A program made the translations under genes and the position numbers. Below, one piece after another: positions 41,969-50,380 of a DNA stretch of 64,000 nucleotides; position 1 is the first letter of the stretch; every line of letters starts with the position of its first letter. Source of the stretch: an uncultured bacterium (GTDB lineage Bacteria > Cyanobacteriota > Vampirovibrionia > Gastranaerophilales > Gastranaerophilaceae); the NCBI GenBank assembly GCA_900549855.1, contig URPS01000006.1:4263-68262 (forward strand). Reading direction: 5' to 3'. The notes under the pieces are model-generated. The model ran no database searches. It worked only from the letters and a program-made list of their open reading frames with translations, and had not been told where the DNA came from.

Positions 41969-42817
41969 CTAAATAGTAATTTCTAACTCCGGATTTTTGC
42001 GGAACCAAGTGAGTTGACGTTTGGCATAATTTCTGGAATGCTGTTTGAGTTTATCCAAAGCCTCATCTAAGGTTGCTTCACCGTCTAAATAGGTCAAGAT
42101 TTCTTGATATCCTATTGTGCAAATAAAATTCTTGATTCTTCCGTGTTTTTTTAGCAAAAATTTTGTTTCATCAATCAGACCTTGTTCTACCATAATGTCG
42201 ACACGTTTGTTTATTCTGTTATAAAGCCATTCTCTGGATTCCATTTTTGGAATTTTCCACTCTACATCAAATTCCGGTTCTTTTTCAATCTCCATTTCAG
42301 AAATCGGCTTATTTAAGAGTTTAATGACTTCCAAAGCTCTTACAATTCTGCGTTTGTTTGAATCAAAAAGACGTTCATATGTGATTTTGTCCAGTTGTTT
42401 TAATTCTTCAAGCAACTCTTCTTTTTCTTTTTTATCAAGTTCAGCACGTAATTCATAGTTTGCCTCTACTCTTGGCAGGTTGTAATTCTCTAAAAGAATT
42501 CTGACATACAAACCTGTTCCGCCAACAACAATAGGAGTTTTGCCTTTTGATATGATTTCATAGATAGCTTTTTTTGCGTCGTCGTGATAATTCCCGACAG
42601 AATAATCGAATTCCGGTTCTACAATATCAATAAGATAATGCGGAATTCCTTCTCGTTCTTCTAATGTTGGTTTAGCGGATGCTATATCAAACCCTTTGTA
42701 AACAAGTCTGGAGTCCGCAGAAACAATCTCGCCGTTAATCTTTTTAGCGAGTTCAGTAGACATAGCGGTCTTGCCGCTTGCCGTCGGTCCGACAATTGCA
42801 ATAACTTTAGGTTTCAT
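41969..42817 (-). CDS. miaA: tRNA dimethylallyltransferase MiaA
   Basis: 282 residues. The P-loop VGPTASGKTAMSTEL is near 9-23, VSADSRLVYKGFDI (about 34-47) follows, then the substrate channel signatures GGTGLYVR and KRRIVRALE. It puts a dimethylallyl group on A37 of tRNAs. The stop lies 4 bp from the convergent pseudopilin stop. Its start follows TAAAAT (42829-42824) by 6 nt, so it appears leaderless. Confidence 0.95.
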   Translation of the reverse strand: MKPKVIAIVGPTASGKTAMSTELAKKINGEIVSADSRLVYKGFDIASAKPTLEEREGIPHYLIDIVEPEFDYSVGNYHDDAKKAIYEIISKGKTPIVVGGTGLYVRILLENYNLPRVEANYELRAELDKKEKEELLEELKQLDKITYERLFDSNKRRIVRALEVIKLLNKPISEMEIEKEPEFDVEWKIPKMESREWLYNRINKRVDIMVEQGLIDETKFLLKKHGRIKNFICTIGYQEILTYLDGEATLDEALDKLKQHSRNYAKRQLTWFRKNPELEITI

Positions 42818-42823
42818 AGTTAT

Positions 42824-42829
42824 ATTTTA
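42824..42829 (-). promoter_or_regulatory. miaA -10 element, leaderless geometry
   Basis: Minus-strand CGC-TAAAAT ending exactly 6 nt before the miaA ATG at 42817. No Shine-Dalgarno. Confidence 0.5.
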
Positions 42830-42847
42830 GCGTAAAAATATATTTGC

Positions 42848-43150
42848 TTAAAATAAAAGATGATAATTCTGATACTCAGATAAGATTCTTAATATATGAA
42901 TGGTTTTATTTTCAATCGTATAAATTATGCAATAGCCCCACTTAATTGTAAAAAATAAAATATCTTTATCGGTATATTCAGGTCTTTTTTTGCCAATATA
43001 TGGGTAGTCTGAAATGTATACGAAGGTTTTCTTTATAATATTGGCAAATTTAGAAGCTGCGTTTTTATTCTCAATTGCAATATAAGATACAATTGCTTCA
43101 ATATCGTTTTTTGCTTCATTAGTAATTGTGATAGTCAATTTATTTTTCAT
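42848..43150 (-). CDS. parE: ParE/RelE-superfamily toxin
   Basis: 100 residues. The fold pattern is right for ParE: N-terminal strand TITITNEAKNDIEAIVSYIA, helix NAASKFANIIKKTFVYISDYPYIGKKRPEY, then the strand block ILFFTIKWGYCIIYTIENKTIHILRIL. Type II toxins of this kind inhibit gyrase (ParE) or cut ribosome-bound mRNA (RelE); the two are not separable here. It starts 11 bp inside the upstream antitoxin gene, the classic antitoxin-first order. Confidence 0.78.
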   Translation of the reverse strand: MKNKLTITITNEAKNDIEAIVSYIAIENKNAASKFANIIKKTFVYISDYPYIGKKRPEYTDKDILFFTIKWGYCIIYTIENKTIHILRILSEYQNYHLLF

Positions 43151-43391
43151 ACTTAGAAATTAGTTCATCCATAAATGTTAACGCATCAGAAACTCTGCCT
43201 GCTTTAACGTCGTCAAGTCCTTTTTGTATTTCAGCATTCATAATTTCTTTTTGTTTTCTTGCAATTGAAGTTTGTACAATAATTATTCCGATATTTGCAT
43301 TAATTGCATCGCTTAATGTTTTGTATATTCCATTTGCAACTTGATTTTGCAAGAAATTTTTCACATCAGGTGATAAAGATATGTTTTCCAT
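43140..43391 (-). CDS. parD: ParD-like antitoxin partner
   Basis: 83 residues. An N-terminal strand-helix (ISLSPDVKNFLQNQVANGIYKTLSDAINANI) resembles the ParD/RHH module, with the YKTLSDAI turn close to the YxSxSEVIR pattern. The C-terminal helix (EIQKGLDDVKAGRVSDALTFMDELISKYEK) is the toxin-binding arm, matching ParD tails of the type IQxGxxSG. It overlaps the toxin gene by 11 bp. Autorepression by the pair is expected from the family. Confidence 0.72.
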   Translation of the reverse strand: MENISLSPDVKNFLQNQVANGIYKTLSDAINANIGIIIVQTSIARKQKEIMNAEIQKGLDDVKAGRVSDALTFMDELISKYEK

Positions 43392-43476
43392 TATTAAACC
43401 TTTTATTTACTAATATTCTATATTTTAGCAGATATTATTGAGTTTTTCAATTAGTATCATTTATCACATTTTGTGT

Positions 43477-43482
43477 TATAAT
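43477..43482 (+). promoter_or_regulatory. -10 element of the TPR/NHL gene, leaderless geometry
   Basis: Extended -10 TGT-TATAAT ending exactly 6 nt before the ATG at 43489. This fixes the start there rather than at an upstream in-frame codon. Confidence 0.55.
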
Positions 43483-43488
43483 GTGCCT

Positions 43489-44319
43489 ATGTTTAAGAGA
43501 ATATTAGCAACAATTTTATTATCAATGTCAATATCTGTTTTTGCGGCAGAAATTCCTATTGACGCTAAAATGGATTATAACCAAGGGATTGATTTCTATA
43601 AGCTCGGTATGTATGAACGTGCGATAGAATCTTTCCGTTCTGCGGTTAGAACTTATCCGGATTACACAGACGCTTATTACAATTTAGCGACAGTTTTAGA
43701 GTATTTGAAACAATACGCAGAAGCTTTATCTGTATACAAGCAGGTGTACTTAAGAAATCCAAATGATTATGAAGTTATTTACAAGCTTGCATTGATGAGC
43801 TCCAAGCTGGAAGATTATACCAAGTCTGCGGAATACTTAAAACTTATTCCACAATCAAGTAGTTACTATCAGCGTGGTCAAGAGTTAGCAGAATCAATTA
43901 AAATCTCAACAACTCTTCCTACTCCGCAAACTAATACTCCATCTAAGATTGCAACTCAATCAGGTGTTTATGAAAATATTTTAAGTCCAACCGGAATCAC
44001 AACCGATAAATCAGGTAATATTTACGTTGCAACATTTTCAGATAATACAATCATAAAGATAACTCCGGATGGCAAGCGTCAAGTGTTTTTAAAAAGTGCT
44101 TTGATTAGCGGTCCAATCAGCCTTGCAGCGGACAGTGTCGGAAATATTTATGTATCAAACTATAATGCAAACAACGTAGTGAAAATTACTCCGATGGGAG
44201 TGGCAACTGTTCTTGTGTCAAAGCTTGATAAGCCTTATGGTTTACACGTAGAAGGCAATATGTTATTCATAACTTGTCAAGGTTCTAATTCGATTTTAAG
44301 ACAAAAAATTGAAAACTAG
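43489..44319 (+). CDS. Exported TPR plus NHL-repeat protein
   Basis: 276 residues. A signal peptide (MFKRILATILLSMSISVFA, cleaved near AAE) is followed by about three TPR units (DYNQGIDFYKLGMYERAIESF, AYYNLATVLEYLKQYAEALSVY, VIYKLALMSSKLEDYTKSAEY; about 29-130). A linker and NHL/SMP-30-like blades follow (GITTDKSGNIYVATFSDNTIIKI, SLAADSVGNIYVSNYNANNVVKI). It is a periplasmic protein-protein scaffold with a small beta-propeller segment. The partner is unknown. Confidence 0.75.
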   Translation: MFKRILATILLSMSISVFAAEIPIDAKMDYNQGIDFYKLGMYERAIESFRSAVRTYPDYTDAYYNLATVLEYLKQYAEALSVYKQVYLRNPNDYEVIYKLALMSSKLEDYTKSAEYLKLIPQSSSYYQRGQELAESIKISTTLPTPQTNTPSKIATQSGVYENILSPTGITTDKSGNIYVATFSDNTIIKITPDGKRQVFLKSALISGPISLAADSVGNIYVSNYNANNVVKITPMGVATVLVSKLDKPYGLHVEGNMLFITCQGSNSILRQKIEN

Positions 44320-44392
44320 TTTTTTTCTTATGTTGTGTGAAATATAAAAACTTTTTTGTTATATAATAATCAAGTAAAATAGGGAGAATTTA

Positions 44393-45187
44393 ATGCAGGA
44401 AGTTATAGAAAAAAAGTCGATTAAAAACATTGACTTTAACTGCGATTTAGCGCAGGCATACGGTGTGTATAAAAATATTCAAGAATACGAATTGCTTGAT
44501 TATGTAAGTTCAGTTAACGTTTCATGCGGATTTCACGCAGGTGATCCGGTAACAATAAAAGAAGCTATGCTTAAAGCAAAAGAGAAAAATGTTGCAATTG
44601 GTGCACATATTGGTTTTAATGATATTCAAGGGTTTGGTTACAGACCTGTAGAATTGAAAGAAGACGAATTGGAAGCACTCGTTGTTTATCAAGTCGGTGC
44701 GATTATGTCTTTTGCAAAAGCTTATGGTTTAAGTATAGAACATGTAAGACCTCACGGCGCTATGTATAAAATGGCTGGCGAAGATTTCACATTCTCTTGT
44801 GCAATAGCAAATGCTATAAAAAAATGTTCAGAATGGCTTGTATATTTTGCTCCGGCTGGTGATATTACTTCAAAAGTTGCAGATTATACAAATCTACAGG
44901 TTGCTCAGGAAATTTCTTTAGAAAAAACTTATAATGCAGATTTAAGTATTGACTATTCTGTTCCAGATAAAACAAATAATTATGATTTGATAAAAAGATT
45001 TCAACATCTTCTACATACTTCTCAAATTCGCAATAACTTGGGCGGTATGAGTTTTGTAGAAGTTGATACAATTCATTTTTCTAACAAATACAAAAATTCT
45101 TTGGAATTAATTCAGCAGGCAAGAAATTATATAACTCCTGCTCCGGTAAATTACATTAATGCAAAAGCATCAGGATGGGTGGATTAA
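44393..45187 (+). CDS. pxpA: 5-oxoprolinase subunit A (LamB/YcsF family)
   Basis: 264 residues. DFNCDLAQAYG (about 14-24), VSCGFHAGDP (about 42-51), GAHIGFNDIQGFGYR and EHVRPHGAMYKMA (about 121-133) are the YcsF signatures. PxpA with PxpB and PxpC hydrolyses 5-oxoproline to glutamate using ATP. The B and C subunits are not nearby, so the complex is completed elsewhere or this copy acts differently. GGGAG precedes the ATG. yvcK follows within 3 bp. Confidence 0.85.
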   Translation: MQEVIEKKSIKNIDFNCDLAQAYGVYKNIQEYELLDYVSSVNVSCGFHAGDPVTIKEAMLKAKEKNVAIGAHIGFNDIQGFGYRPVELKEDELEALVVYQVGAIMSFAKAYGLSIEHVRPHGAMYKMAGEDFTFSCAIANAIKKCSEWLVYFAPAGDITSKVADYTNLQVAQEISLEKTYNADLSIDYSVPDKTNNYDLIKRFQHLLHTSQIRNNLGGMSFVEVDTIHFSNKYKNSLELIQQARNYITPAPVNYINAKASGWVD

Positions 45188-45189
45188 TT

Positions 45190-46500
45190 ATGGCTTTCAA
45201 TTTTAAAGATAATGTAAAAGTTACAAAAGATGTTGGTTGGCTGCTTCCTGGGTTGGAAGTTAAAAGATGGTTTTTCTTAATCTTTTTAGGCTCAATAATG
45301 ATTGTTTTAGGCTTTATGGTTTTGGCAAACGTCAGACCAATTTATCTGTCATTAGAACTTATAAGAAAAGCGGCTTTGATTTTACCTTCAAACTTTTTAG
45401 CTGCGGTATTTATTTTTATTGGTGCAGTAATATTCTTTAAGGGATGGCAAAAGACAACATTATCTATAATGGATATGGATAATTCTAAAGGAAATACTTC
45501 TATCTTAGAAAAATTGTATAGAAGAAGAAAACTTAACAAAGGTGCCAAAATCGTTGCAATTGGTGGCGGTACAGGTCTTTCAATGCTTCTTAGAGGTATA
45601 AAAAAATACACAAATAATATTACAGCAATCGTTACAGTTGGTGATGATGGCGGAAGTTCTGGTCGTTTAAGAGAAGAAATGGGTATTCTTCCACCAGGAG
45701 ATATCAGAAACTGTATTGCAGCACTTGCTGATGATGAAGATATGATTACAGAACTTTTCCAATACAGATTCAAAAATGGTGAAGGATTGGAAGGTCATAG
45801 TTTTGGCAACTTGTTCTTAACTGCACTTTGTTCAATCACAGGGGATATGTTTAGAGCGGTTAAAGAATCTTCTAACGTACTAAATATCCGTGGTGTGGTT
45901 CTTCCTGCAACATTGGATGATATGAAACTAGCGGCTACTTTTGAAGACGGAAGTGTGGTTCATGGTGAATCAAATATTCCGGAGGCTCATGGTAAAATTA
46001 AACGTTTGTTTACTGAACCGGAACACTGTAAGGCATTACCGGAAGCGATTGCAGCAATTCATGACGCAGATTTGATTATCTTAGGCCCTGGAAGTTTGTA
46101 TACAAGTGTAATTCCAAACTTACTTGTTGACGGAATTGTGGAAGCAATTGAAAAATCACATGCAAAGAAGATTTATGTATGTAATATAATGACTCAACCG
46201 GGAGAAACTGATAATTATTCTGTCGCAAGTCACGTAAATGCGCTGATTACTCATGCTAATGGCAAAAAAATTATTGATGCGGTATTGGTGAATGACAGTC
46301 TGCCTGATAATATTTCGGAAGGATATGCAAAAAGTGGTTCTATTCCTGTAAGATTGGATATGGAAAATATTGCACCAATCGGAATAGAAGTTGTTTCTCA
46401 AAAATTACTCCAAGAAAATAAACAAGGACTTGTAAGACACAGTTCTCATCGTGTCGCAAGAGCTGTTTATTATTGGTATAGAAGAGCGGCTAAAAGATAA
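45190..46500 (+). CDS. yvcK: YvcK/CofD-family gluconeogenesis or cell-shape factor with N-terminal membrane helices
   Basis: 436 residues from the ATG at 45190. Two membrane spans (about 22-45 and 60-80) precede a CofD-like domain with AIGGGTGLSMLLRG, TVGDDGGSSGRLR and PPGDIRNCIAALAD. LGPGSLYTSVIPNLLVDGI follows. YvcK proteins bind UDP-sugars and affect peptidoglycan and carbon use. The membrane helices are an addition also seen in some lineages. The gene is followed by a strong intrinsic terminator. Confidence 0.88.
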   Translation: MAFNFKDNVKVTKDVGWLLPGLEVKRWFFLIFLGSIMIVLGFMVLANVRPIYLSLELIRKAALILPSNFLAAVFIFIGAVIFFKGWQKTTLSIMDMDNSKGNTSILEKLYRRRKLNKGAKIVAIGGGTGLSMLLRGIKKYTNNITAIVTVGDDGGSSGRLREEMGILPPGDIRNCIAALADDEDMITELFQYRFKNGEGLEGHSFGNLFLTALCSITGDMFRAVKESSNVLNIRGVVLPATLDDMKLAATFEDGSVVHGESNIPEAHGKIKRLFTEPEHCKALPEAIAAIHDADLIILGPGSLYTSVIPNLLVDGIVEAIEKSHAKKIYVCNIMTQPGETDNYSVASHVNALITHANGKKIIDAVLVNDSLPDNISEGYAKSGSIPVRLDMENIAPIGIEVVSQKLLQENKQGLVRHSSHRVARAVYYWYRRAAKR

Positions 46501-46514
46501 GTTGATGTATAGAG

Positions 46515-46561
46515 GCGAAGACGCTTAGAAGTTTTATGTAGCTAAGCGTCTTCGCTTTTTA
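46515..46561 (+). terminator. Strong intrinsic terminator after yvcK
   Basis: GCGAAGACGCTTAG (46515-46528) and CTAAGCGTCTTCGC (46542-46555) form a perfect 14-bp stem, followed by T6. Confidence 0.9.
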
Positions 46562-46567
46562 TATCTC

Positions 46568-46705
46568 CCCCTCACCCGAATTTCTAAGTTTCGAACTGAC
46601 GTTCTTAACTTGAAATTCTACCCTCTCCCACAAGGGGCGAGGGTAATCCAAAATAATCTACAAAGTTGTTTACGTACGTAGTACCTCTCACAAGGGGCGA
46701 GGGGG
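46568..46705 (+). repeat. About 138-bp dispersed repeat with CCCCTCACCC ends, copy B
   Basis: It begins CCCCTCACCCGAATTTC and ends CAAGGGGCGAGGGG. It carries CCCTCTCCCACAAGGGGCGA and TTACGTACGTAGTA, matching the reverse complement of 28277-28405. It sits directly behind the yvcK terminator and before panB. Confidence 0.8.
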
Positions 46706-46727
46706 AAAGTGTTAATAAGGTGTAAAG

Positions 46728-47525
46728 ATGAAGACGGTTAATACATTTCAAAAATTAAAAGATAATAGCGAAAAAATTGCTATGCTTACGGCTTATGATT
46801 ATTCAACGGCGCAAGTGCTGGAACAAGCTGATATTGATGCAATTTTAGTTGGCGATTCGCTTGCGATGGTCGCATTGGGGTACAAAGATACTTATAATAT
46901 TTCGATAGATGAGATGTTGATTTTTGTTCGTGCAGTTGCAAGAGGAGCGCAAAAGTCTTTTATCATTGGTGATATGCCGTTTATGAGCTATAACCTTTCT
47001 GTAGAACAAGGTTTAGAAAATGCTGCAAAAATGATTAAAGCCGGCGCATCCGGTGTAAAACTGGAAGGGTGTAACGAACATATTTTGCATTTGATTAAGC
47101 GTTGTGTAGAATCCGGAATTCCTGTTCTCGGTCATTTGGGCTTTACACCGCAATTGATGAACACAATTGGGGGACATAAGATTCAAGGTAAAACGAAAGA
47201 CAAAGTGGAAGAAATTCTAAAAAGTGCTAAAAAATTAGAAGAGGCTGGATGTTTTGCGGTTGTTCTAGAACTTATGCCGGAAGAAAGTGCAAAATATATT
47301 ACAGAAAATCTGAATATTCCAACTATTGGTATTGGTGCAGGAAAATATTGTTCGGGTCAAATTGTTGTTACGGACGATATATTGGGTAAGTTTACAGACT
47401 TTGCTCCAAAATTTGTTAAAAAGTATGCCGATTTACATGATGTTGTTTTGAATGCAGCAGAAGAATATATTGGTGAGGTTAAAAACGAACTGTTCCCTTC
47501 TGAGAAGGAATCATTTTTTGCTTAA
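46728..47525 (+). CDS. panB: 3-methyl-2-oxobutanoate hydroxymethyltransferase
   Basis: 265 residues. LTAYDYSTAQVLEQ (about 19-32), VGDSLAMVALGY (about 41-52), metal-binding and folate motifs GDMPFMSY, GASGVKLEGC, GHLGFTPQ (about 135-142) and IGIGAGKYCSGQI. It makes ketopantoate. AAGGTG precedes the ATG. panC follows 122 bp downstream. Confidence 0.95.
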   Translation: MKTVNTFQKLKDNSEKIAMLTAYDYSTAQVLEQADIDAILVGDSLAMVALGYKDTYNISIDEMLIFVRAVARGAQKSFIIGDMPFMSYNLSVEQGLENAAKMIKAGASGVKLEGCNEHILHLIKRCVESGIPVLGHLGFTPQLMNTIGGHKIQGKTKDKVEEILKSAKKLEEAGCFAVVLELMPEESAKYITENLNIPTIGIGAGKYCSGQIVVTDDILGKFTDFAPKFVKKYADLHDVVLNAAEEYIGEVKNELFPSEKESFFA

Positions 47526-47647
47526 TGGGATATGTTGCAAATTGGATTTTTAAATTCAACAAAAATTTATTGCACCTCAGCCTTATAGTGGTATAATCAG
47601 TACTGTAAGGTGAATTGTCATCAATATATTTTTTTAAGAGGGATAAG

Positions 47648-48496
47648 ATGTTAGTACATACTATTAAGGAATTGAGAGAAAAAAGAGCGGAGTGGAAAGG
47701 TTTGAAAGTTGGGCTTGTTCCAACGATGGGAGCTCTGCATGAAGGGCATTTGAGCTTGATAAAAAAAGCAAAAGAAACTTGTGATAAAGTTGTTGTTTCT
47801 GTTTTTGTTAATCCAATCCAATTTGGACCATCAGAAGATTTTGACAAGTATCCGAGAACTTTAGATAAAGATATGGAACTTTGTAATTCTGTTGGTGTAG
47901 ATGCTGTTTTTGCTCCAACGCCAGCTGAGATGTATGGGGGGGAAAGTAAGCTTTCTAATGATACATTGACTTATGTATGTCCTCCGTTTTTCTATGTAAA
48001 TAAACTTTGTGGAAAAACCAGAACCGGTCATTTTGATGGTGTTTGCACTGTTGTGTTAAAATTATTTAATATTGTACAGCCGGATTGCGCATTCTTTGGA
48101 CAAAAAGATGCTCAACAGGTAATTATAATTAAAAAAATGGTTAATGATTTGAATGTACCGATTGAAATCATTCAATGTCCGATTGTTAGAGAAAAATCAG
48201 GACTTGCGTTAAGTTCTAGAAATAAATATTTATCTGAACAAGGTAAAAAGGATGCTCTTGTTTTAAGTTCAATTTTAAATAATATTAAAAATTGCTACAA
48301 AAAGGGTATTACTGATGTTTCAGCTTTGAAAGAAACAGCATATTCTTTTTTAACAGATAAACACGATATGGAATATTTAGAAATTTTAGATAAAAATACG
48401 CTTGAAGAACAAGTTAATGCAAATGACGATTCTATAGCTTTAATTGCTTGCAGAGTTGAAGGTGTTAGATTGATTGATAATATTTATTTAGGTTGA
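47648..48496 (+). CDS. panC: Pantothenate synthetase
   Basis: 282 residues from the ATG at 47648 (AGAGGG 5-6 nt upstream; an in-frame extension from 47615 has none). VPTMGALHEGHLSLI (about 26-40) is the HIGH-type ATP motif. FVNPIQFGPSEDFDKYPR, RTGHFDGVCTVVLKLF, GQKDAQQ and SSRNKYL complete the pantoate-beta-alanine ligase signature. It condenses pantoate with beta-alanine. Together with panB it feeds the coaX product at 5.2 kb. Confidence 0.95.
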   Translation: MLVHTIKELREKRAEWKGLKVGLVPTMGALHEGHLSLIKKAKETCDKVVVSVFVNPIQFGPSEDFDKYPRTLDKDMELCNSVGVDAVFAPTPAEMYGGESKLSNDTLTYVCPPFFYVNKLCGKTRTGHFDGVCTVVLKLFNIVQPDCAFFGQKDAQQVIIIKKMVNDLNVPIEIIQCPIVREKSGLALSSRNKYLSEQGKKDALVLSSILNNIKNCYKKGITDVSALKETAYSFLTDKHDMEYLEILDKNTLEEQVNANDDSIALIACRVEGVRLIDNIYLG

Positions 48497-48513
48497 TTAG
48501 GAGATTTTGATAA

Positions 48514-49374
48514 ATGCATGATTTTGTACTGAAGATTTTTGGCGCATTAAAAAGTTTTTGGCATTTTATGAAAATAGTTTGCGTATTTTGTATAATAATG
48601 CTCTTGCTATTTTGGATTCAAAACCTTACTCATGCACATTGGGAATGGCTTGGATTTATTACACCATTTTTAAATTGGCTTCTTGATGTTGCTAATAATA
48701 TTTATTCAATTTCATTCAATATTTGGGGTGCAGAATTTGAACTCAAATATTTGAGCGCTGTTATTATACTTTATGCATTATATTTAGTTATGAATCTTCT
48801 AATAATCTTAACTTGCGTGTTAGAAAGCGGATACAAAAGTACTCATTTTATTTGTAAAAAAACGGAAGAATTGGTAATTAATAAAAATTTGAAAGAAAGA
48901 ATTACAAAAGAAGAAAAAAAAATTCGTAATTATGTTATAACTGTACATACTCAAATTAAACCAAAATTTAATCATAAAGAAATTAATATTAACCTTGATG
49001 AACAAAATAAATTGATGGTAGAATTTTTGGAAGAAAAATTATCTAAAAAATCAGAAGATTATGATGGTGGTTATAGATATACATTTGATGATTTTGATAA
49101 GATTGACGCTGTTTTGGAAGTGTTTTTTAAGGTCTTGCACTCAACCGCACCAATAGAATATGCAATATGTGTGCAGGTTTTATCAGGACAAGAGCAGATT
49201 AATGAGCTTAATAAGCTAATTAGTTTAAAACATTTTGGTAAAATTACAATGGCGGCTGATACTTCATATCGATACAGATATAATCAATTCCATAGGTATC
49301 AAACTTCACAAATTGGAATTTTCCAAAATGGTGATAAAACGTTGGAAGTTCATGAATTTAAAGAATTTTCATAG
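48514..49374 (+). CDS. Two-span membrane protein with cytoplasmic C-terminal domain, unknown function
   Basis: 286 residues. Membrane spans lie near 17-37 (FMKIVCVFCIIMLLLFWIQ) and 82-104 (SAVIILYALYLVMNLLIILT). A Lys/Glu-rich coiled region (about 115-180) and a beta-rich domain follow, ending AADTSYRYRYNQFHRYQTSQIG. AGGAG precedes the ATG. It lies 17 bp after panC, so co-transcription is likely but a functional link is not implied. No family recognised. Confidence 0.55.
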   Translation: MHDFVLKIFGALKSFWHFMKIVCVFCIIMLLLFWIQNLTHAHWEWLGFITPFLNWLLDVANNIYSISFNIWGAEFELKYLSAVIILYALYLVMNLLIILTCVLESGYKSTHFICKKTEELVINKNLKERITKEEKKIRNYVITVHTQIKPKFNHKEININLDEQNKLMVEFLEEKLSKKSEDYDGGYRYTFDDFDKIDAVLEVFFKVLHSTAPIEYAICVQVLSGQEQINELNKLISLKHFGKITMAADTSYRYRYNQFHRYQTSQIGIFQNGDKTLEVHEFKEFS

Positions 49375-49425
49375 TAAAATTAAAAACAACAAGTGTTAAA
49401 GATAGGGGTAAAAGGAGAAAATATT

Positions 49426-50304
49426 ATGAGATATGATGCAGGTGAAGTTATAACGGCGATGGTGACTCCATTCAATTCTAAAAGAGAAGTTGATTATGAA
49501 AAAGTCGAGCAGCTTGCATATCAGCTCGTAAATACAGGCTCTGACGCTGTTCTAGTAACAGGTACAACCGGAGAATCTCCGACTTTAACTCATGAAGAAG
49601 AAATTGAGATTTTAGGCAGTGCAAAACGTGGTGTTGGCAGTAATGGTAAAGTTATTATGGGAACCGGTTCAAATTCTACAGAAACTGCTGTTAAGATGGC
49701 GAAACTAGCTGAAAAAGAAGGTGTTGACGCAATTTTAACAGTTGTTCCATATTATAATAAACCATCTCAAGCCGGTATGATTGAACACTTTTCTGCAATA
49801 GCAGAAGCTGTTGAACTTCCGGTTATTTTGTACAACATTCCATCAAGAACCGGTGTAAATATGAGTGTTGATACGGTAAAAACTTTGGCAAGAAAATATG
49901 AAAACATTGTAGCTTTGAAACAAAGTTTTGGCGATATGGATATTATTACTGACTTAAAAATGAATTGTCCAAAAGATTTTGCAATTTATTCGGGTGATGA
50001 CAGTTTAACATTACCAATGCTTTCAGTTGGCGCACATGGCGTAATTTCTGTAGCATCTCACCTTTTTGGTACAGAAATTAAGTCTATGATTAGAAACTTT
50101 AAAACAGGTGATGCTATGACAGCTAGAAATATGCACCAAAAACTTTATCCGATATTCAAAAAATTGTTTATGGCGCCAAATCCTGTTCCTGTGAAAGCTG
50201 CTCTTGCATACAAAGGTTTGATAGAAGAATATGTAAGAAGACCGCTCGTAGAACTTACAAAAGCAGAAAAAGCAGATTTAATCTTTACCCTTGATTCTAT
50301 TTAG
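49426..50304 (+). CDS. dapA: 4-hydroxy-tetrahydrodipicolinate synthase
   Basis: 292 residues from the ATG at 49426, chosen because AAAGGAG lies 8 nt upstream; 11 codons of in-frame upstream sequence are excluded. VTGTTGESPTL (about 43-53), VVPYYNKPSQ (about 105-114), YNIPSRTG and NIVALKQSFGD with the Schiff-base Lys (about 163-173) are all present. It condenses pyruvate with aspartate semialdehyde for lysine and peptidoglycan. The Lys context (LKQSFGD) departs slightly from the usual IKEASGD. Confidence 0.93.
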   Translation: MRYDAGEVITAMVTPFNSKREVDYEKVEQLAYQLVNTGSDAVLVTGTTGESPTLTHEEEIEILGSAKRGVGSNGKVIMGTGSNSTETAVKMAKLAEKEGVDAILTVVPYYNKPSQAGMIEHFSAIAEAVELPVILYNIPSRTGVNMSVDTVKTLARKYENIVALKQSFGDMDIITDLKMNCPKDFAIYSGDDSLTLPMLSVGAHGVISVASHLFGTEIKSMIRNFKTGDAMTARNMHQKLYPIFKKLFMAPNPVPVKAALAYKGLIEEYVRRPLVELTKAEKADLIFTLDSI

Positions 50305-50380
50305 TCGGTTGGGCAAGATTAAATTTTTCAGACTTGAGATAATATAAAAAATAATATTTTAATAAGGAGTACATATAAAA